NCBI GenBank assembly: GCA_947579665.1
Contig: OX388344.1
Location: forward strand, 8,426,346-8,490,345
DNA: 64,000 nt
Direction: 5' to 3'
DNA from: Sympetrum striolatum
Lineage: Eukaryota; Arthropoda; Insecta; Odonata; Libellulidae
Shown one piece after another: positions 35,020 to 47,018 of this stretch. Position 1 is the first letter of the stretch; each line of letters opens with the position of its first letter. The notes beneath the pieces are model-generated. The model worked only from the letters and a program-made list of their open reading frames with translations. It was not told the origin of the DNA and made no database searches. A program made the position numbers and the translations under genes.

Positions 35020-36330
35020 GTTGGTGCGACCCGTTTGCGATGCGCCGCACAATTCGGGTGACCCACTCGCGCCTTATCGTCCGCATATCGATTTTCAAAC
35101 AATTAATTTGCGTTTTACGAAGGACGCTAAACTGCGTTTTATTTTGCTCGGATCTGCTTTTTTTCGCCCGAATGGAACGGATTCTCCCATTTTCCGCGAT
35201 TGATTAGTTCTTTTATACACTCGAAGCAGTGGTCAAGGGTTGGAAACAGTTCTTCTTAAGTCAGTGTAATTGAATACGTTAATCGTTCCCTCATCTCGCT
35301 AAACTGCAAATCCGACGTCAGTTTTCGCGTGGATTTAGCGATAAATTTAGTGAGAGAGAATCAAATCGAGGAATGTTTATACTTCGTTCGCAGCCGCTTT
35401 ATAAGGCGGATATTTAGTTTTAAAAATGTTCTCGTCATATTTAGATTTTGGATGGTATCTAAGTCTAGATAAGCCGGATTTCACTCTTGGGAGATTCTTT
35501 AATCTGGATTGTCCGGGATTTCATTCGGTAGGTTTTTGGGAATTCATTATCTGCCTCTCGTTTCTCACTACGCATTAAAAGATCCCCGTGGTGGCATTAA
35601 CAGTCTGTAAGAGCGCATTTCGGATAATTATTTGCATTTAATTCCCTCTTAAATAACCGTCTAAAATTGGTATCGATGTTGTAATGCATTAGCGGCGAAA
35701 TGTAGCGTGGTTGTTTTGATTTTCAGCGTACTTATCTCAATTATTTTACGGAAAAGGCATTTATTTCGTACGAGGGAAGAAGAGCCTTTTTTCTCCTCCC
35801 AATGCTAGGTATCAACGGTGTCCATCCAATTTACGCACCTCTTTCGGGTGAATGAATCTCTAGAATTCGACCCTTTACCATGAATTGATTACTCTCTCTG
35901 AGAGTACCTGTCGGGATTTCCCTCCCCCTAATTCTCTTAATTTAGAACTTCTAATGTTTAACTTCCGTTCGTTATTCTTGCATTGAATTCGTTACAAATT
36001 TCAGTTTATACGCGAGTACAAGTTTCCGAAGAATCCGCCTTCGAATGATTGGAAGTGTGAATTGGACGTGCAACCGTCATTCGATGCGAAAGCGGACCTT
36101 TTTCCGATTGTTCCAAAGACGAACAAGTTGTTGTCGACACGGACCCTTGGGGTCCCTCTGGGCCCCTGTTAACGAGCCGTTCGTACGAAGCGCTTTCGCG
36201 CGAACCTTATGCTATTGCGCGGATTTTTCGTCGTTTTTAATTCTGAGGGTACGACTCTATGATAAAGCGTAAATATTTACGCGAGTGACGTAGCTATGAC
36301 GACGGCCGAAAAAAGGGATCGATGCGTTAA

Positions 36331-36336
36331 CACGTG
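36331..36336. promoter_or_regulatory. Additional CACGTG E-box in the Kr-h1 intron
   Basis: AACACGTGGACG contains the palindromic E-box but lacks the CTC preceding the core in the two better candidates. Lower-confidence Met/Taiman or other bHLH-PAS site. Confidence 0.35.
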
Positions 36337-37600
36337 GACGCTCGCTCCTTTCGCCTTTTCGGGAACGCAAATTCCGTCGCCGTCGTATTTGTACGCATTT
36401 TTATTCTCTCGGGAGGAATTCGAGACGACGAATCGTTTTGAGATTCACGTTTTTTGGGCCGTTCGTGAAACCGGCGCGTGTTTTGGAATGAGCTAAGATG
36501 AGCTTCGTTCGATATTTGCCGTTTGTTAAACGGGGAAATTAAAATCCGGAAGCAACATTCGTCGTCGAATGAGAACTCGAGGAGATTTTGCGTCGGCTTT
36601 TCAGTTTCCGAAGAAGTGCGTTTAATTTGAAAATAGGGGAAAAGATGCGGAAGGAGTTCGCTCGAAGAGGCGATATTCTGCGGTCCGTCGTTGCTTTCTG
36701 TTTAGGCGGAACGACGTCTTTTTTTCATTTAATTTATGGTATTCCGAGGGAAAATTATTTTTGACTTCATCGATACGGCTTAAGCCAACGCGTCCCCTTT
36801 TTTCGTGATTTTAAAATGGAAGGAGTATCGAGTGACATCACTTTCCAACAGGTATTACGGGAATCCCCGAGACCTAGGTTCGAGTCACGTCGCTTTGGGG
36901 AGTTTTCCGTTTCTTCCGCAGAAAGAGAAACGAATGGAGAACTTCGTTGCGTATGAATCGCCGACTGAGAAATTCAATTTTCGACTCAGGAAATTGGCAC
37001 GAACGGATCCCAAAATACGCCTTTATAACGATAATAACAAACATATAATTAATAATAACAATTAGCGCGAAATTGAGACTAATTAATAATATCTTACATC
37101 TAACCCTAATTGTACCGTTCTATCTAATTGACAATGACAGACTCCGATCGATTTTCCCTTCGATTTGCCTTCGTTTGGTGTAATCGTTCGAATAAGTGAT
37201 TTGTTCGTCCCTCTTCTCGTCGTGGTGTTGCATTCGTGCAGGAATGGGGGAAGCTCATTGGCTGCGCTTCTCGACCAATTGCAGCAGCCGACAAATTACG
37301 CCTTTTATTCGCCAATCGTCGACGTCAGTTCTGGCGTAGGCGGAGACCTTTTAAAACCTTGTGCATCCCGAATCCCGGGATTTCTATCAAATTGATGAAA
37401 ACCCTCTTTGAACCTTAGGTCAAATCGGAAAATGATTGATCGCGTTCAGTGGATTACGTAATCTACGCTTCAAATTTACTCGGAATCGTACATCGATTTT
37501 TTCGATGTTTCCCAAAACTATTTTCGCTAAAATTTTACTGTTCTACGATTTCTCGTCGGCTGAAATTATTTCTGATTTCTCTAATTGTTTTTCTCGACTT

Positions 37601-38469
37601 TGGGTTGTATGAAATGCAAATCATTCTCTCCATCGCGCCAAAATTAAAATGTTTTCTATTTTCCTAGGCTGGACTTATTGCCGTTGCTTACTCGCAGTTC
37701 GAAATGTGATAAGTACGGATATTGGCTCGGTGTAAATGGCGAAATTCAGTAATCTGAAAGTATATTTAGGGCTTTATGGTGTGTATTTTTAATTCGAGAC
37801 TTAGACAAGAAAATAAACGCAATATCAGGGATAACTTTGCATGGTGAGACGCGTACCCATAATGAAAGGAAAAATGAAAAAACCGTTTTAGATGAGTGTG
37901 TCAATTACCCTCTCTAATTAATCTAATCCAGTGGCTCTTGAAAATGTCAGCACCTCGTTGAACACCCCCTTGAAAAATGTATTTCTAATATTTATTCGGG
38001 AAAATATATTAATTGCGAGATAATTTATTTACTGAATTAACAAATCAATACTTTTATAATACATACTATTTCATTAAATATAAAACAATGTCTACATTTT
38101 TTAATGGCCACGTTGTTTCTGATAAGGTTTGGCGGTAATATTCATTCAAATTTAGGAAACTCCTCACAGACCTAGAAATTCATTCTCTCAGGGATTGATT
38201 TAACCAATGGCGAAAGAAACGCATTGCCATAGAATCTAATCAACGTGTCTCGTATTATTCTAATTTATGATAGTCTATTCCGATTTACCAGTACTAGGGT
38301 TATGAGTTGTGCTCCTCGATTTAACCATTTGCTAGCTCGATTCTTAGATTGACGCATCTATTTCAGAAATAAGAGCATTAGACGGGGTAATAAAAGAGGA
38401 TGCATTGAAATATCATCTCAAGTTTCACTTAAGTGACATGGCAACTTAGTAATTTTTATATCACTTCGT
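37601..38469. other. Kr-h1 intron, nothing recognised
   Basis: CpG content falls to background and no repeat or exon is apparent. Confidence 0.4.
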
Positions 38470-38690
38470 GTTCAATGCGTTCGATTTCCCCGCGTTCTAC
38501 AGTTTCGCCCATCGGCCGTCGGTGGCGCTATTGCTGCGCTACGAGATCGATACGTGAAGGTTGTTTTCTCCTTGAAGAGACATCTAAGCGATCTTTTCAG
38601 AACTTTGTGCCCTCCAAATAACAGAGCGAAATAAGTCATTGGTCCTGGGTTCGACTCCCGTTGAGGTCCATGATTTCGATTTTCATTGCG
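38470..38690 (+). repeat. tRNA-derived SINE-like fragment
   Basis: CCTGGGTTCGACTCCCG (about 38,643-38,659) fits the B box and T-arm of a tRNA better than the 166-bp repeat does. On the opposite strand this stretch translates as PQRESNPGP, a signature of tRNA-derived SINEs mis-annotated as protein. I could not find a convincing A box at the right distance. Confidence 0.45.
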
Positions 38691-38699
38691 TCCCCGCCA

Positions 38700-40424
38700 T
38701 TTAATTAGCATGGGCGCATTATGTCACTATGAAACTCCCGTGTATTTCGTGCTGTTCAATGAAAAGAGCCGCTCACCCATTCGTACGAAGATAAAAAATC
38801 AGGATTCGTAGGATACTTTCGGCGATATAAACTGCAGTTGGCGATTGATTTTTAAGAAACATTTTCTCCGACGGTGCCGCAAAGAATCCATACTTTCATA
38901 TATACATTAAAAATTTCGTAACTGATGAGGAAAAGGTCACTTGATTGCAGCTATTTTTTTTAACTGCCATAATTTGATACTATTGGAAAATAAAAGGCCT
39001 AAGACTATGATATTTATTCTTTATGTCATCACCGAGTAGTAAAAGTAAAAGTAGCTGCATTTTGTTGGGTCAATATTAAGATAAAGTAATTATTTTAGCT
39101 GAGTGCTGAGAATTTTGCCCGTGTCTCACCGTTAATCGATCTTGTATTATTTTGCTTTTACAGTAAAGAATTAAATGTGGCAAAGTACTCGAAGAAATGT
39201 GTAAAATTTATTTAAATTTGTTTCGGGGCAGCATCTCGAGTATTTCCTTGAGTTTTGATTATAATATTCGAGAGCGTAATTTGCCATGCCAGCGGAAGTG
39301 GTGGAGATGACTTGATCACGCAAAACAATTGAACCATCTCAGTTTATTTGATTAAGTCGAAAATGCGTTAATACAAATCCTCCTCTTCATTGCTGTGGCA
39401 CCACATCATTCGTTGCTGTCCATCCTTTCGTTAAATTGCCCCTAGCTGTCAGTGCAACCGCTGCATTACTCTCCCTTTTTCGTTGACAAATCCCCTATGA
39501 ACGAACCTAAGTCACCACTCCGAAGTCCCTATTTTCAGGCCATTTCATTCCACTTATCTGTGACCGGTCCTAAGTGGTAAATGAAATGAGCTTAGCGTTG
39601 GGGCGCGGTTGGGTTATGAACGACCTATTCATATATGTGATGCCAACCTCCAAGCTATTTACTATTTTGAGTATTTACCCTCTGGCGATTCGAATGGAGG
39701 ACTATCTCACCTCCAGTAAGTACATATTACTTGATAGGGTATCGAAAATCGGAGAGCTGCATCACCCGGTAGAGCATTGTGGTAGCGAAAGGCAGTGCAC
39801 ATACACCTGTGATTGAATGATTGTTGCTGCTCCGGCCAATAAGACCCATGTGAGCCTTACTTCATATGAGAGAAGATTGAGATCTTAATGTTTGGTACAG
39901 CAACATTCAATCAACTACAGGAAGCGATAATATCTAATACTTCTATTGGCTGCGTATGCATTTGGCGGGAGCTACTCTCCAAGTTAGGGTACTCTCTAAG
40001 GATTTGATAGCATATGTATACATATATATATATTTATAGACATATTTATCTGTATCTTTTCATTTTACGATCGCCTTTATCCTACTACATTCAGAGAGTA
40101 ACGATAGCTTATTCGTGGAATAAACTCGATTTCATTGTAATTTTAACTGTGAATCCAGATGTTGATCCAACAGCCGCAACCTGGTGGAAACATTCTGATA
40201 GACGTCGTCTCTCGAGTGTGGCAGTCTTGTGCCTTCTTCGAATTTCTTAAGAACTCACATTCATCGTGCACTTTCCTTTTCCATGTAATTCAAAAATGGG
40301 AATAAACCACACGTATTATTAAAAATTCTCGATTACTTTAAATGTGTTATATCTTAAGGATTTATGCTTTTAATTATCCTAAAATGAAAACATTCCCTTT
40401 ATTGAAGAATCCTCTTCTTCACAG
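38700..40424. other. Kr-h1 intron, 3' part
   Basis: AT-rich sequence with a TA microsatellite at about 40,010-40,060. It ends in the acceptor TTCTTCACAG at 40,415-40,424. No further exon was found. Confidence 0.5.
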
Positions 40425-42757
40425 ACCGCCTGTGGGCTCGGGTGTCCGAGATGGTCGGTTACTTCAACACCAGCGAAATGTCTCCGCTCAAAGAAAACGA
40501 TGATGCCGTGCTGCCATCTGCATCTCCAGTAAGCGGCTCGCGGCTGTTACGCCCCTCCTCACCCAGGCCCAACCACGTCTCTTCCAGTACCGGAGACAAG
40601 CCCTCAACCGTCAAAAGCGTGGTCTGCAGTCCCGATTTCCCTGTCTTCCAGTTCTTTCCTGCAACCGGCAGCACGGGGCCCGAGGAGAACAGTGGGGCGA
40701 CGGCCTCCAGCACCACGGCCGCACCCTTTCGATGCACCTCGTGCGGGAAGGTGTCCACGTCCAAGAGCGCCCATCAGAACCACATGAGGGCCCACGCCAA
40801 GGACCAAGGAGAGGAGAAGCAGAGTCCTCCGCCCCCCCAGCAAGACCCCTACCCGTGTACCATTTGCGGCAAGACGTTCGCGGTGCCCGCGCGTCTCACG
40901 AGACATTTCCGCACGCACACGGGCGAGAAACCCTACCAGTGCGAATTTTGTTCGAAGGCGTTCTCGGTGAAGGAGAACCTAAGCGTTCACCGGCGCATCC
41001 ACACCAAGGAGCGGCCGTACAAGTGCGAGGTGTGCGCTCGTGCATTTGAGCACAGTGGGAAGCTGCACCGCCATGCCCGCATCCACACGGGCGAGCGGCC
41101 GCACCGCTGTGCCGTGTGCGGCAAAACGTTCATCCAGAGTGGACAATTGGTGATCCACATGCGAACGCACACAGGTGAAAAGCCGTACGTTTGCAAGTCG
41201 TGTGGGAAGGGATTCACGTGCTCGAAACAGCTGAAAGTGCACACGCGCACACACACGGGCGAAAAACCCTATTCGTGCGAAATTTGTGGGAAAGCATTCG
41301 GCTACAATCACGTCCTCAAACTGCACCAAGTGGCTCACTTTGGGGAGAAGGTTTACAAGTGCACTATTTGTCATGAGACCTTCAATTCCAAAAAAACTAT
41401 GGAGAGCCACATAAAGAGTCATTCGGGATCTTCTCAGACATCTAGCACTCCAGCTCCTGCTGATACGGCGCCTTCTCCCCCATCCTCTGTGTATTCCCCT
41501 CCCCCTAGACTACCCTCTTCCACTGCCTCTTCAGAAAGTAGCAGTGTTCCTTCTAAACAGCGTCAGATAGTATATGCTCAAGAAAGACAACAGCCATCAA
41601 AGCAGCAACAGTTATCTTCAGGAGACTATGATGCCACCTCTTCCTCTTCTATTGGTTCGGCAACTGCATCATCTTCCAGTGACAAAGAGAACAGAAACTG
41701 TCCATCTGCTGGAAGTGAAGATTCTGAAGTGTCTCGTCGTCTCTCTCTTATGTCTGCAGATGGTTCTGAAGAATGCTCAGAACAGCAGAGGACATGTGTA
41801 GAACCCTCTTATGCACACAATAATGATGAGCAAGCTATGGTACACCAAGTGATGCTGCCATCTCGGTCACAGCGCCAATCCTCCTCACCAATGGTATCCT
41901 TGTATCAGCCACAGCAAGAGAGGGAGGTTTGCTACTATGTTTACCAGTCAATGGATGGGAATTCTAATGGTGGAATATTCCAATCAGTGTCATCTCCATC
42001 TATCAGCTACATTCATAGCCAAGGTCCTCAGTCTCCAACAGCCACTCCAGTTTCTCAAAACCAGCATGTGGGCCTCAGTCCGATGCTTCTAGCAGCTGTG
42101 GGTCTTACTGTGGAGGATGAAGAAGAAGAGAGACAGAAAAATACAGATGCCGGGAGACAAATTAGGGAAGGAGTGTCCTCTCCAGCCAAAGAACTGGTTT
42201 CCATTGTTGAGGAGCATCCTGTGAGGGAGGAAGAGAGTGAAAGATCTTCCCCTGCACGAACAATCCTAACCTCTCCAATTTACCTCTTCCCAGAAACTCT
42301 CACATCAGAAGTTGGAATATCTCGTATCCATGGAACTTCTCCAGAACCATTTCATCATCAAGCCAACACCACACTAAGGCATCATTCTCCTCCATACAGC
42401 CTTGCCTCACTGCCACTAGTCGACAGCTACTCTACCACTCCTGTCACGCCCCCAGGAAGCAAGAGAAGGCGGGGGGAGCCAACACCTTTGCTAACACCCC
42501 CAAGTAGCAATCCTGTTTCACCTTCACCCTCAGCATCCATGACATCCACAGATTTGGAAGCAGTTGCTCCCCATCCCAATTCACCCTTTCCAGTGAGCAT
42601 GAGGGAAGTACTCATCCTGCCTCCAAGAAAGCGCTCTAAACTCATTCTGGAGGAGATGAGGAGTGGTGGGTCTGCTCAGCTTCTTCCAGTGGCCATGCAA
42701 CAGGCCAGGGTGAACTCGGTGATTCATTATGCTGAGAAGGCGCCACCAGCAATTTAA
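40425..42757 (+). CDS. Kr-h1: Kruppel homolog 1, main coding exon
   Basis: Kr-h1 is the nuclear zinc-finger effector of juvenile hormone. In insects it is induced by the Met/Taiman receptor and represses metamorphosis genes such as E93 and Br-C. The acceptor TTCTTCACAG precedes 40,425. Two bases complete the split Asp codon, and the frame then reads RLWARVSEMVGYFN. Counting from the Val codon at 40,442 there are 771 residues. Residues 98-327 hold eight C2H2 fingers with TGEKP-type linkers (first finger CTSC...HMRAH, last CTIC...HIKSH). This matches the eight fingers usual in Kr-h1. The long C-terminal half is Ser/Pro/Gln-rich. It ends with the conserved segment VLILPPRKRSKLIL and then VNSVIHYAEK. 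Stop at 42,755. CpG is frequent up to about 41,450 and rare afterwards. Zinc-finger count plus the C-terminal motif make the identity very likely. Confidence 0.93.
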
Positions 42758-43971
42758 GGGACTCTGCCTTTAAAGTGGATTCCATTCCTCTCTCTCAGGA
42801 ACTCAGTATCATATTTGTGAAATGAAATTCTTTACCTTATTCATTCAACCTCTCATAGTTGGGTCCAGATGATGAAAATGGTGAAGGTCTTTCCAAAATT
42901 TCATTACATTAATTTGTGTTCCAGGAACATGACCAAGACAGCCCAATTTTGGGCAAAAGCCATTGTGAGTCAATTATGTTCACTTTCTTTCACTCAAGAT
43001 ACAGACTTTTAATCCAACCAAGCATTGCAACTGTGTCAAAATAGTTTGAATGTTGGGTTGCTTTGTTTCAGAAAGAACCTGTGAAACTAATGGCCTTAGG
43101 AATAAAATACTCCAGGTGTGAAATTGTTAGATAGAAACGTGGAAAGATAGGGTGGAGAAATACTTTTCAGCCATCTCCTTAAATGTGAAGTTATGAAGGA
43201 AACAAATGGTTTAAAGGACAAGAAATTGTGTGTTTCTATGGGTGTGTGTGGCATGTAAGTTAGAGCATTTGCATAATCTCTGATTTAGCAGTTAAAAATG
43301 CAATAGACTGCATTTGAATATGAAGGCAAATGGGAACTCTAAAATCCCACTAACTCTCTTTCAATAAACTGTTAGTGGAATTTCCACCGACAAGCTTTAT
43401 ATTGCCAAGGAGATCTTATTTACCTGTTTACTATTTGGTGATATACTTATAGTCATGTCACTGGTACTTTAATGAAATTATTGATGCAAGTTACCAGTAT
43501 AAAAGCAGCACTACCTGATAAATTTAACAAAAGAAGTAGGATGGGAACACTGCAATTTTTTTCTTCTTTTTTGTAAATCTTTGCGCCAATAGTATTATCT
43601 CACTACAGATATGCATCTTTTGGGTTAACTTTAAACACACATACAATGAAGGTTGTGAGTGTATGTATGTATGCACACACTTGCATTGTTGGATGGACCG
43701 AAAACCAATCTTAAGTTTCCACATACAATTATTACTAGCGCCAGTTGTTTGCAAATAAACTGGCCAAAATTACCTGTGCCAATTTACGTTTCTACACATT
43801 TCAAGAATTTTTAAGTGGCAGTGTATTAAACATGGTGTAAATTGAGATCCTCCATGTGTATGCTGGTGTCTATTATGGCCAATATTAATTATAAGGGGAA
43901 ATTATTTTTCTTTTGGAGGACTGTGATTTTAGAACCTCATGATGACTCAAAGAGTTAAAACTAGTTGTTCC

Positions 43972-43977
43972 AATAAA
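43972..43977 (+). terminator. Candidate proximal polyadenylation signal
   Basis: AATAAA within CCAATAAATAAATCATTTTTT, 1.2 kb after the Kr-h1 stop. A short-form 3'UTR ending here would exclude the 8-mer miR-2-like site at 44,569. Confidence 0.45.
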
Positions 43978-44568
43978 TAAATCATTTTTTCATGAAAATT
44001 TTGACTAATTTTTCTGCTGCCATTCCTGAGATGGAGTTTAGCCAAGTGACGACTTCAGCACTTGATTATATACACAATAATCGATGGATTGATAAGAGCA
44101 AGTTGAAAGATGTGAAGGAAAACTGAGTAGGGGGAGTCTAGTGGTGCCAGTAAGTTGAACCCTTTTCTACTTTTACTGGTGCAAGTAATACTTGCAGTTG
44201 ATTTTGCGTGTTATCATATGCCAGTGGATTGGTGCCAGTAATCATTGCATGTGGAAACCAAGTTAAGTTAATTGCAGTGATTCCTAAGAAATTGTATTTT
44301 CTTCAATTTACGTTTTGCAAATTATGTATCAGACATATATTCTTTTGTTGATAATATTTGATGCTTATTCCTAGAATAAGTGATCCTAGAATAGTAATCC
44401 TAATATCTCAAAGATCCATGTATGTTTTACTTGTCAAATCTGAAGATTTGGAGTTTATATGAAGGATTGTCATCTTATATGTTAAATTCAGGAATGAATT
44501 TGTTGCTCTGTCTGCATTCAATGAATCAAATTACTGTATGAGGGTGTAATTGGGATCACCGCAACCCT

Positions 44569-44576
44569 CTGTGATA
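44569..44576 (+). promoter_or_regulatory. miR-2/miR-13 family 8-mer seed match
   Basis: CTGTGATA is the exact complement of bases 1-8 of the miR-2 family seed (UAUCACAG). In the cockroach Blattella, miR-2 family miRNAs clear Kr-h1 mRNA at the metamorphic moult through a 3'UTR site. A weaker 7-mer (CTGTGAT) lies at 43,921. Whether 44,569 is transcribed depends on the polyadenylation site. Confidence 0.5.
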
Positions 44577-44728
44577 TCAACCCCATTAAATGGTATAGAT
44601 CTCTGCCTATCAGAAGCTTAAAGCAAATGTGCTGAATATATTTAGAGTAATAAGTGATGAATGACGTAACTCAATCATAGTTTGCATGTCTAAAGAAGGA
44701 AACATATTTCATGATAGTATCCTTTATT

Positions 44729-44860
44729 TATGTGTATGTATGTACTTGTTTGTGTTTAAATATATATGAATGTGTGTGTGTACATGTGTGTGTCTATATG
44801 TGTGTGTGTGTGTATGTATATATATAAATATATATATACATATATAGTATATATACACAC
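44729..44860. repeat. TG/TA microsatellite
   Basis: Runs of TGTG and TATA with ATGTATG interruptions, in the long version of the Kr-h1 3'UTR. Confidence 0.85.
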
Positions 44861-45963
44861 TTTTTTTATCACAAATCTAAAGCAAAGTTACTGCCACTAT
44901 ATCTGTTTATGTATTGTATATAAGTGTTAATGTTTTATATCTTGTAGTGATATTGTCCATCGTGTGGTGTAAAATGTGGTACCCCTCAATTCTTTGAGTA
45001 AGTAACATGAGAATTAGTTCCTCTTTCTCTGTTCATTTTGAACAGTAGCATAATGTGTTTCAAGGCATCAGCTCAATTGCAATGTATGTTTTCTAATTTG
45101 GCTTCATTTTTCATCCAGTTTTTCTAATTTTAAAGTTATGTACTGAAATACTTAATTATTCCTTGTTCAAATTTGCCAATGAAGAGAGATTTTTAAACAA
45201 TTAATTCTGTTTCCTAAATGGACATTGCTACAGGCATTAAACAAATATTTAGTTATCTAAATGTTTCATTATGTGTAATCAGTTTGCAGAAATTGTTGAA
45301 AGCCATGGTGAGAATTAAATGCAGTATGAAGTTTGATAAACTAACAATGAATATATTGTTTTCGTATCAGATTTACCTGATCTGCTTATTAAAGTATTTG
45401 AATAATATTGCAAAGATTTTCGAAGTATTTTATTCTTTTCCTCTGCTTTATTGTCAAGTTTTGTCCGTATAACTTTAAGGTAATTAATGGCCATCGGAAG
45501 TGCATTCTTCTTAACAGTCTGTTGATTATTGGCTGACTGACTGATCAATGAAAATGATAAATTTTTATTTGGATGCTGATGAAGGGAAAATATCTAAGAC
45601 TGATACTTGAGGACTGAAGATCTCCTGTTTACAGCAGTTAGACATATTCATTGAATGGGTCACATTTGCAAGGTAGACTGCTTTTGACTGATTTAATTCT
45701 TAATAAGAGGATTCTGTGCCCTCAATTTTATATTGTACATCACTTACGACTATAGATAACACCTTTATTTATATTGTACAATCGTTGCCTACTTCAAATC
45801 CTATATAGTCATTTAAAATTAAGTGACAATCCATGTTTATTTTAAGATTTTTTGTTAAAATGTTGAAACTTGAAGATTTCTTAATATACGAAATTCTTTT
45901 TATGGAGAAAGCTTTATGTCTGGATCTCTATTAATTAAAGAAACTTAAATCTTGTACTGTGTA

Positions 45964-45969
45964 AATAAA
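45964..45969 (+). terminator. Candidate distal polyadenylation signal
   Basis: AATAAA in GTAAATAAATAATG, after which the sequence turns GT/T-rich. It is the last strong signal before transposon material begins near 46.7 kb. Confidence 0.4.
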
Positions 45970-45989
45970 TAATGATTTATAAAATTAAT

Positions 45990-46715
45990 GCCCGCGTTTT
46001 TATTAGGGTGTATCTCAATCATTTGCCTTTAACTGGTTTGTGATCTTAAGAATGGAGAAATTCATTTTATTTATAAATGAAGTGTAAATCATGTGAAAGT
46101 AATTGAAGATGGTAATATTTATCACTGCACAGGAGTCTCCTTGGATATGAGTGGGATCAAAGTAAATGGAGGGTAGGAGGTAAATAAAATAAGAATCATA
46201 ACTTACTTTTCTTTTTGCCTTTCCACCCTTATGAAATTTTCATTACCATCTTAGCTTCCTAGTGATTCTACTAATTCATTTATTTCTCTTTCTTTAATAT
46301 TTGTTTTATCATAAGAATAACGCTTTATTACTTTATTCCTCATAGTAAGTAACTTCATGGGAGGTTTTTGGAGGAGTTGCCCTCCAATCTTTGGGCAAAT
46401 GCCAGGCTTAAAATCATCCCCTGAAACATTGCCACCTGGACAGAAGGCCAATTTGCAATGACATAATAATATTTATTCACGGGCAGAGGCCTTTTGCATC
46501 ATAAGATACAGTAAATTCAGAAATACAGATATATTTAAATGTACAGAAACATATCAACATATTTCAAAAAGAATATTTATAAAAGGAACATGAATTTCAA
46601 ATAAAATTCTGTAATACAATTAAGTTAAAAATAAAATCATCATAGAACATAGGACACGACATATTTCTTAAATGTATAAATAGATAGGATCTGGTGCTTT
46701 CCTGGCAAATATTGT
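45990..46715. other. Intergenic, no gene recognised
   Basis: AT-rich sequence. Short frames on both strands lack known domains. Confidence 0.35.
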
Positions 46716-46887
46716 GAATGAAGTTCTCTCGGGTTGCAAGGTGGGTGGTTTCTTCGATGTCTCTTGACGTTTCGGTCCCTGTCTCCGGAAATTCGCTCCT
46801 GAAGATGGTTCCAGATGGAGACAGGGACCAAAACATAGAGAGACATCGCAGAAACCACCCGACTTCCAACCCGAGAGAACTTCATTC
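46716..46887. mobile_element. Palindromic element, 75-bp arms
   Basis: GAATGAAGTTCTCTCGGGTT at 46,716 is matched in reverse by AACCCGAGAGAACTTCATTC ending at 46,887. The complementarity continues through GGTGGTTTCT, CGATGTCTCT and GGTCCCTGTCTCC. The centre carries a hammerhead-like motif. From memory the arms contain a protein-like reading seen as spurious predictions in many arthropods, which suggests a widespread family. Confidence 0.75.
46799..46835 (+). ncRNA. Hammerhead-ribozyme-like motif 5, core mutated
   Basis: Core CTGAAGA (allowed N at position four) at 46,799-46,805, six-pair stem II GGTTCC/GGGACC including one G-T pair, then AAAA where GAAA is required. The opposite arm retains CCGAAACGTC at the corresponding place, so the loss here looks like CpG-to-CpA. 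Confidence 0.5.
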
Positions 46888-47018
46888 GTATAAATAGATG
46901 TATAAAAATGAACAGATCCAACACAGAGCTTGATGGCATCTCTCAAAATCCTAATAAGGTAAAAATAATAATTTCTCAATAAATATGGGATTCTAAAGAG
47001 ATCAGAGTTAACTATGGG

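Larger units (their letters stand above)
29950..37600. promoter_or_regulatory. CpG-rich Kr-h1 promoter domain
   Basis: CpG becomes conspicuously frequent from about 30.0 kb (CGCCGCACCGC, GGCGGCGTG, CGAACGAC-type strings) and falls back after about 37.6 kb. The neighbouring sequence on both sides is CpG-poor. The block contains both alternative first coding exons of Kr-h1, several CACGTG E-boxes and a 10-bp-arm palindrome. No other gene is recognised inside it; the many short open frames are a by-product of GC-rich sequence. It probably represents the unmethylated promoter and proximal intron region of a hormone-controlled transcription factor. Confidence 0.6.
42758..45969 (+). other. Kr-h1: Probable Kr-h1 3' untranslated region
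   Basis: No open frame of substance follows the stop. The sequence is mostly unique and AT-rich, with AATAAA signals at 43,972-43,977 and 45,964-45,969, the latter followed by a T/GT-rich stretch. A long 3'UTR is therefore possible, ending at either site. A TG/TA microsatellite and a miR-2-type seed match lie within the longer form. The far end is a guess. Confidence 0.55.

Noticed and set aside
34654..35061. 135-codon frame overlapping exon 1B in another frame
   Set aside because: GC-rich sequence lengthens open frames by chance; the exon 1B frame is the one that splices in phase to Kr-h1.
38643..38659. Possible tRNA gene from the GGTTCGACTCCCG T-arm
   Set aside because: No acceptor-stem pairing, anticodon arm or A box could be fitted upstream, so it is called a SINE-like fragment.
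40604..41422. Antisense frames across the Kr-h1 zinc fingers
   Set aside because: Mirror frames of the repeated Cys/His finger codons, not independent genes.
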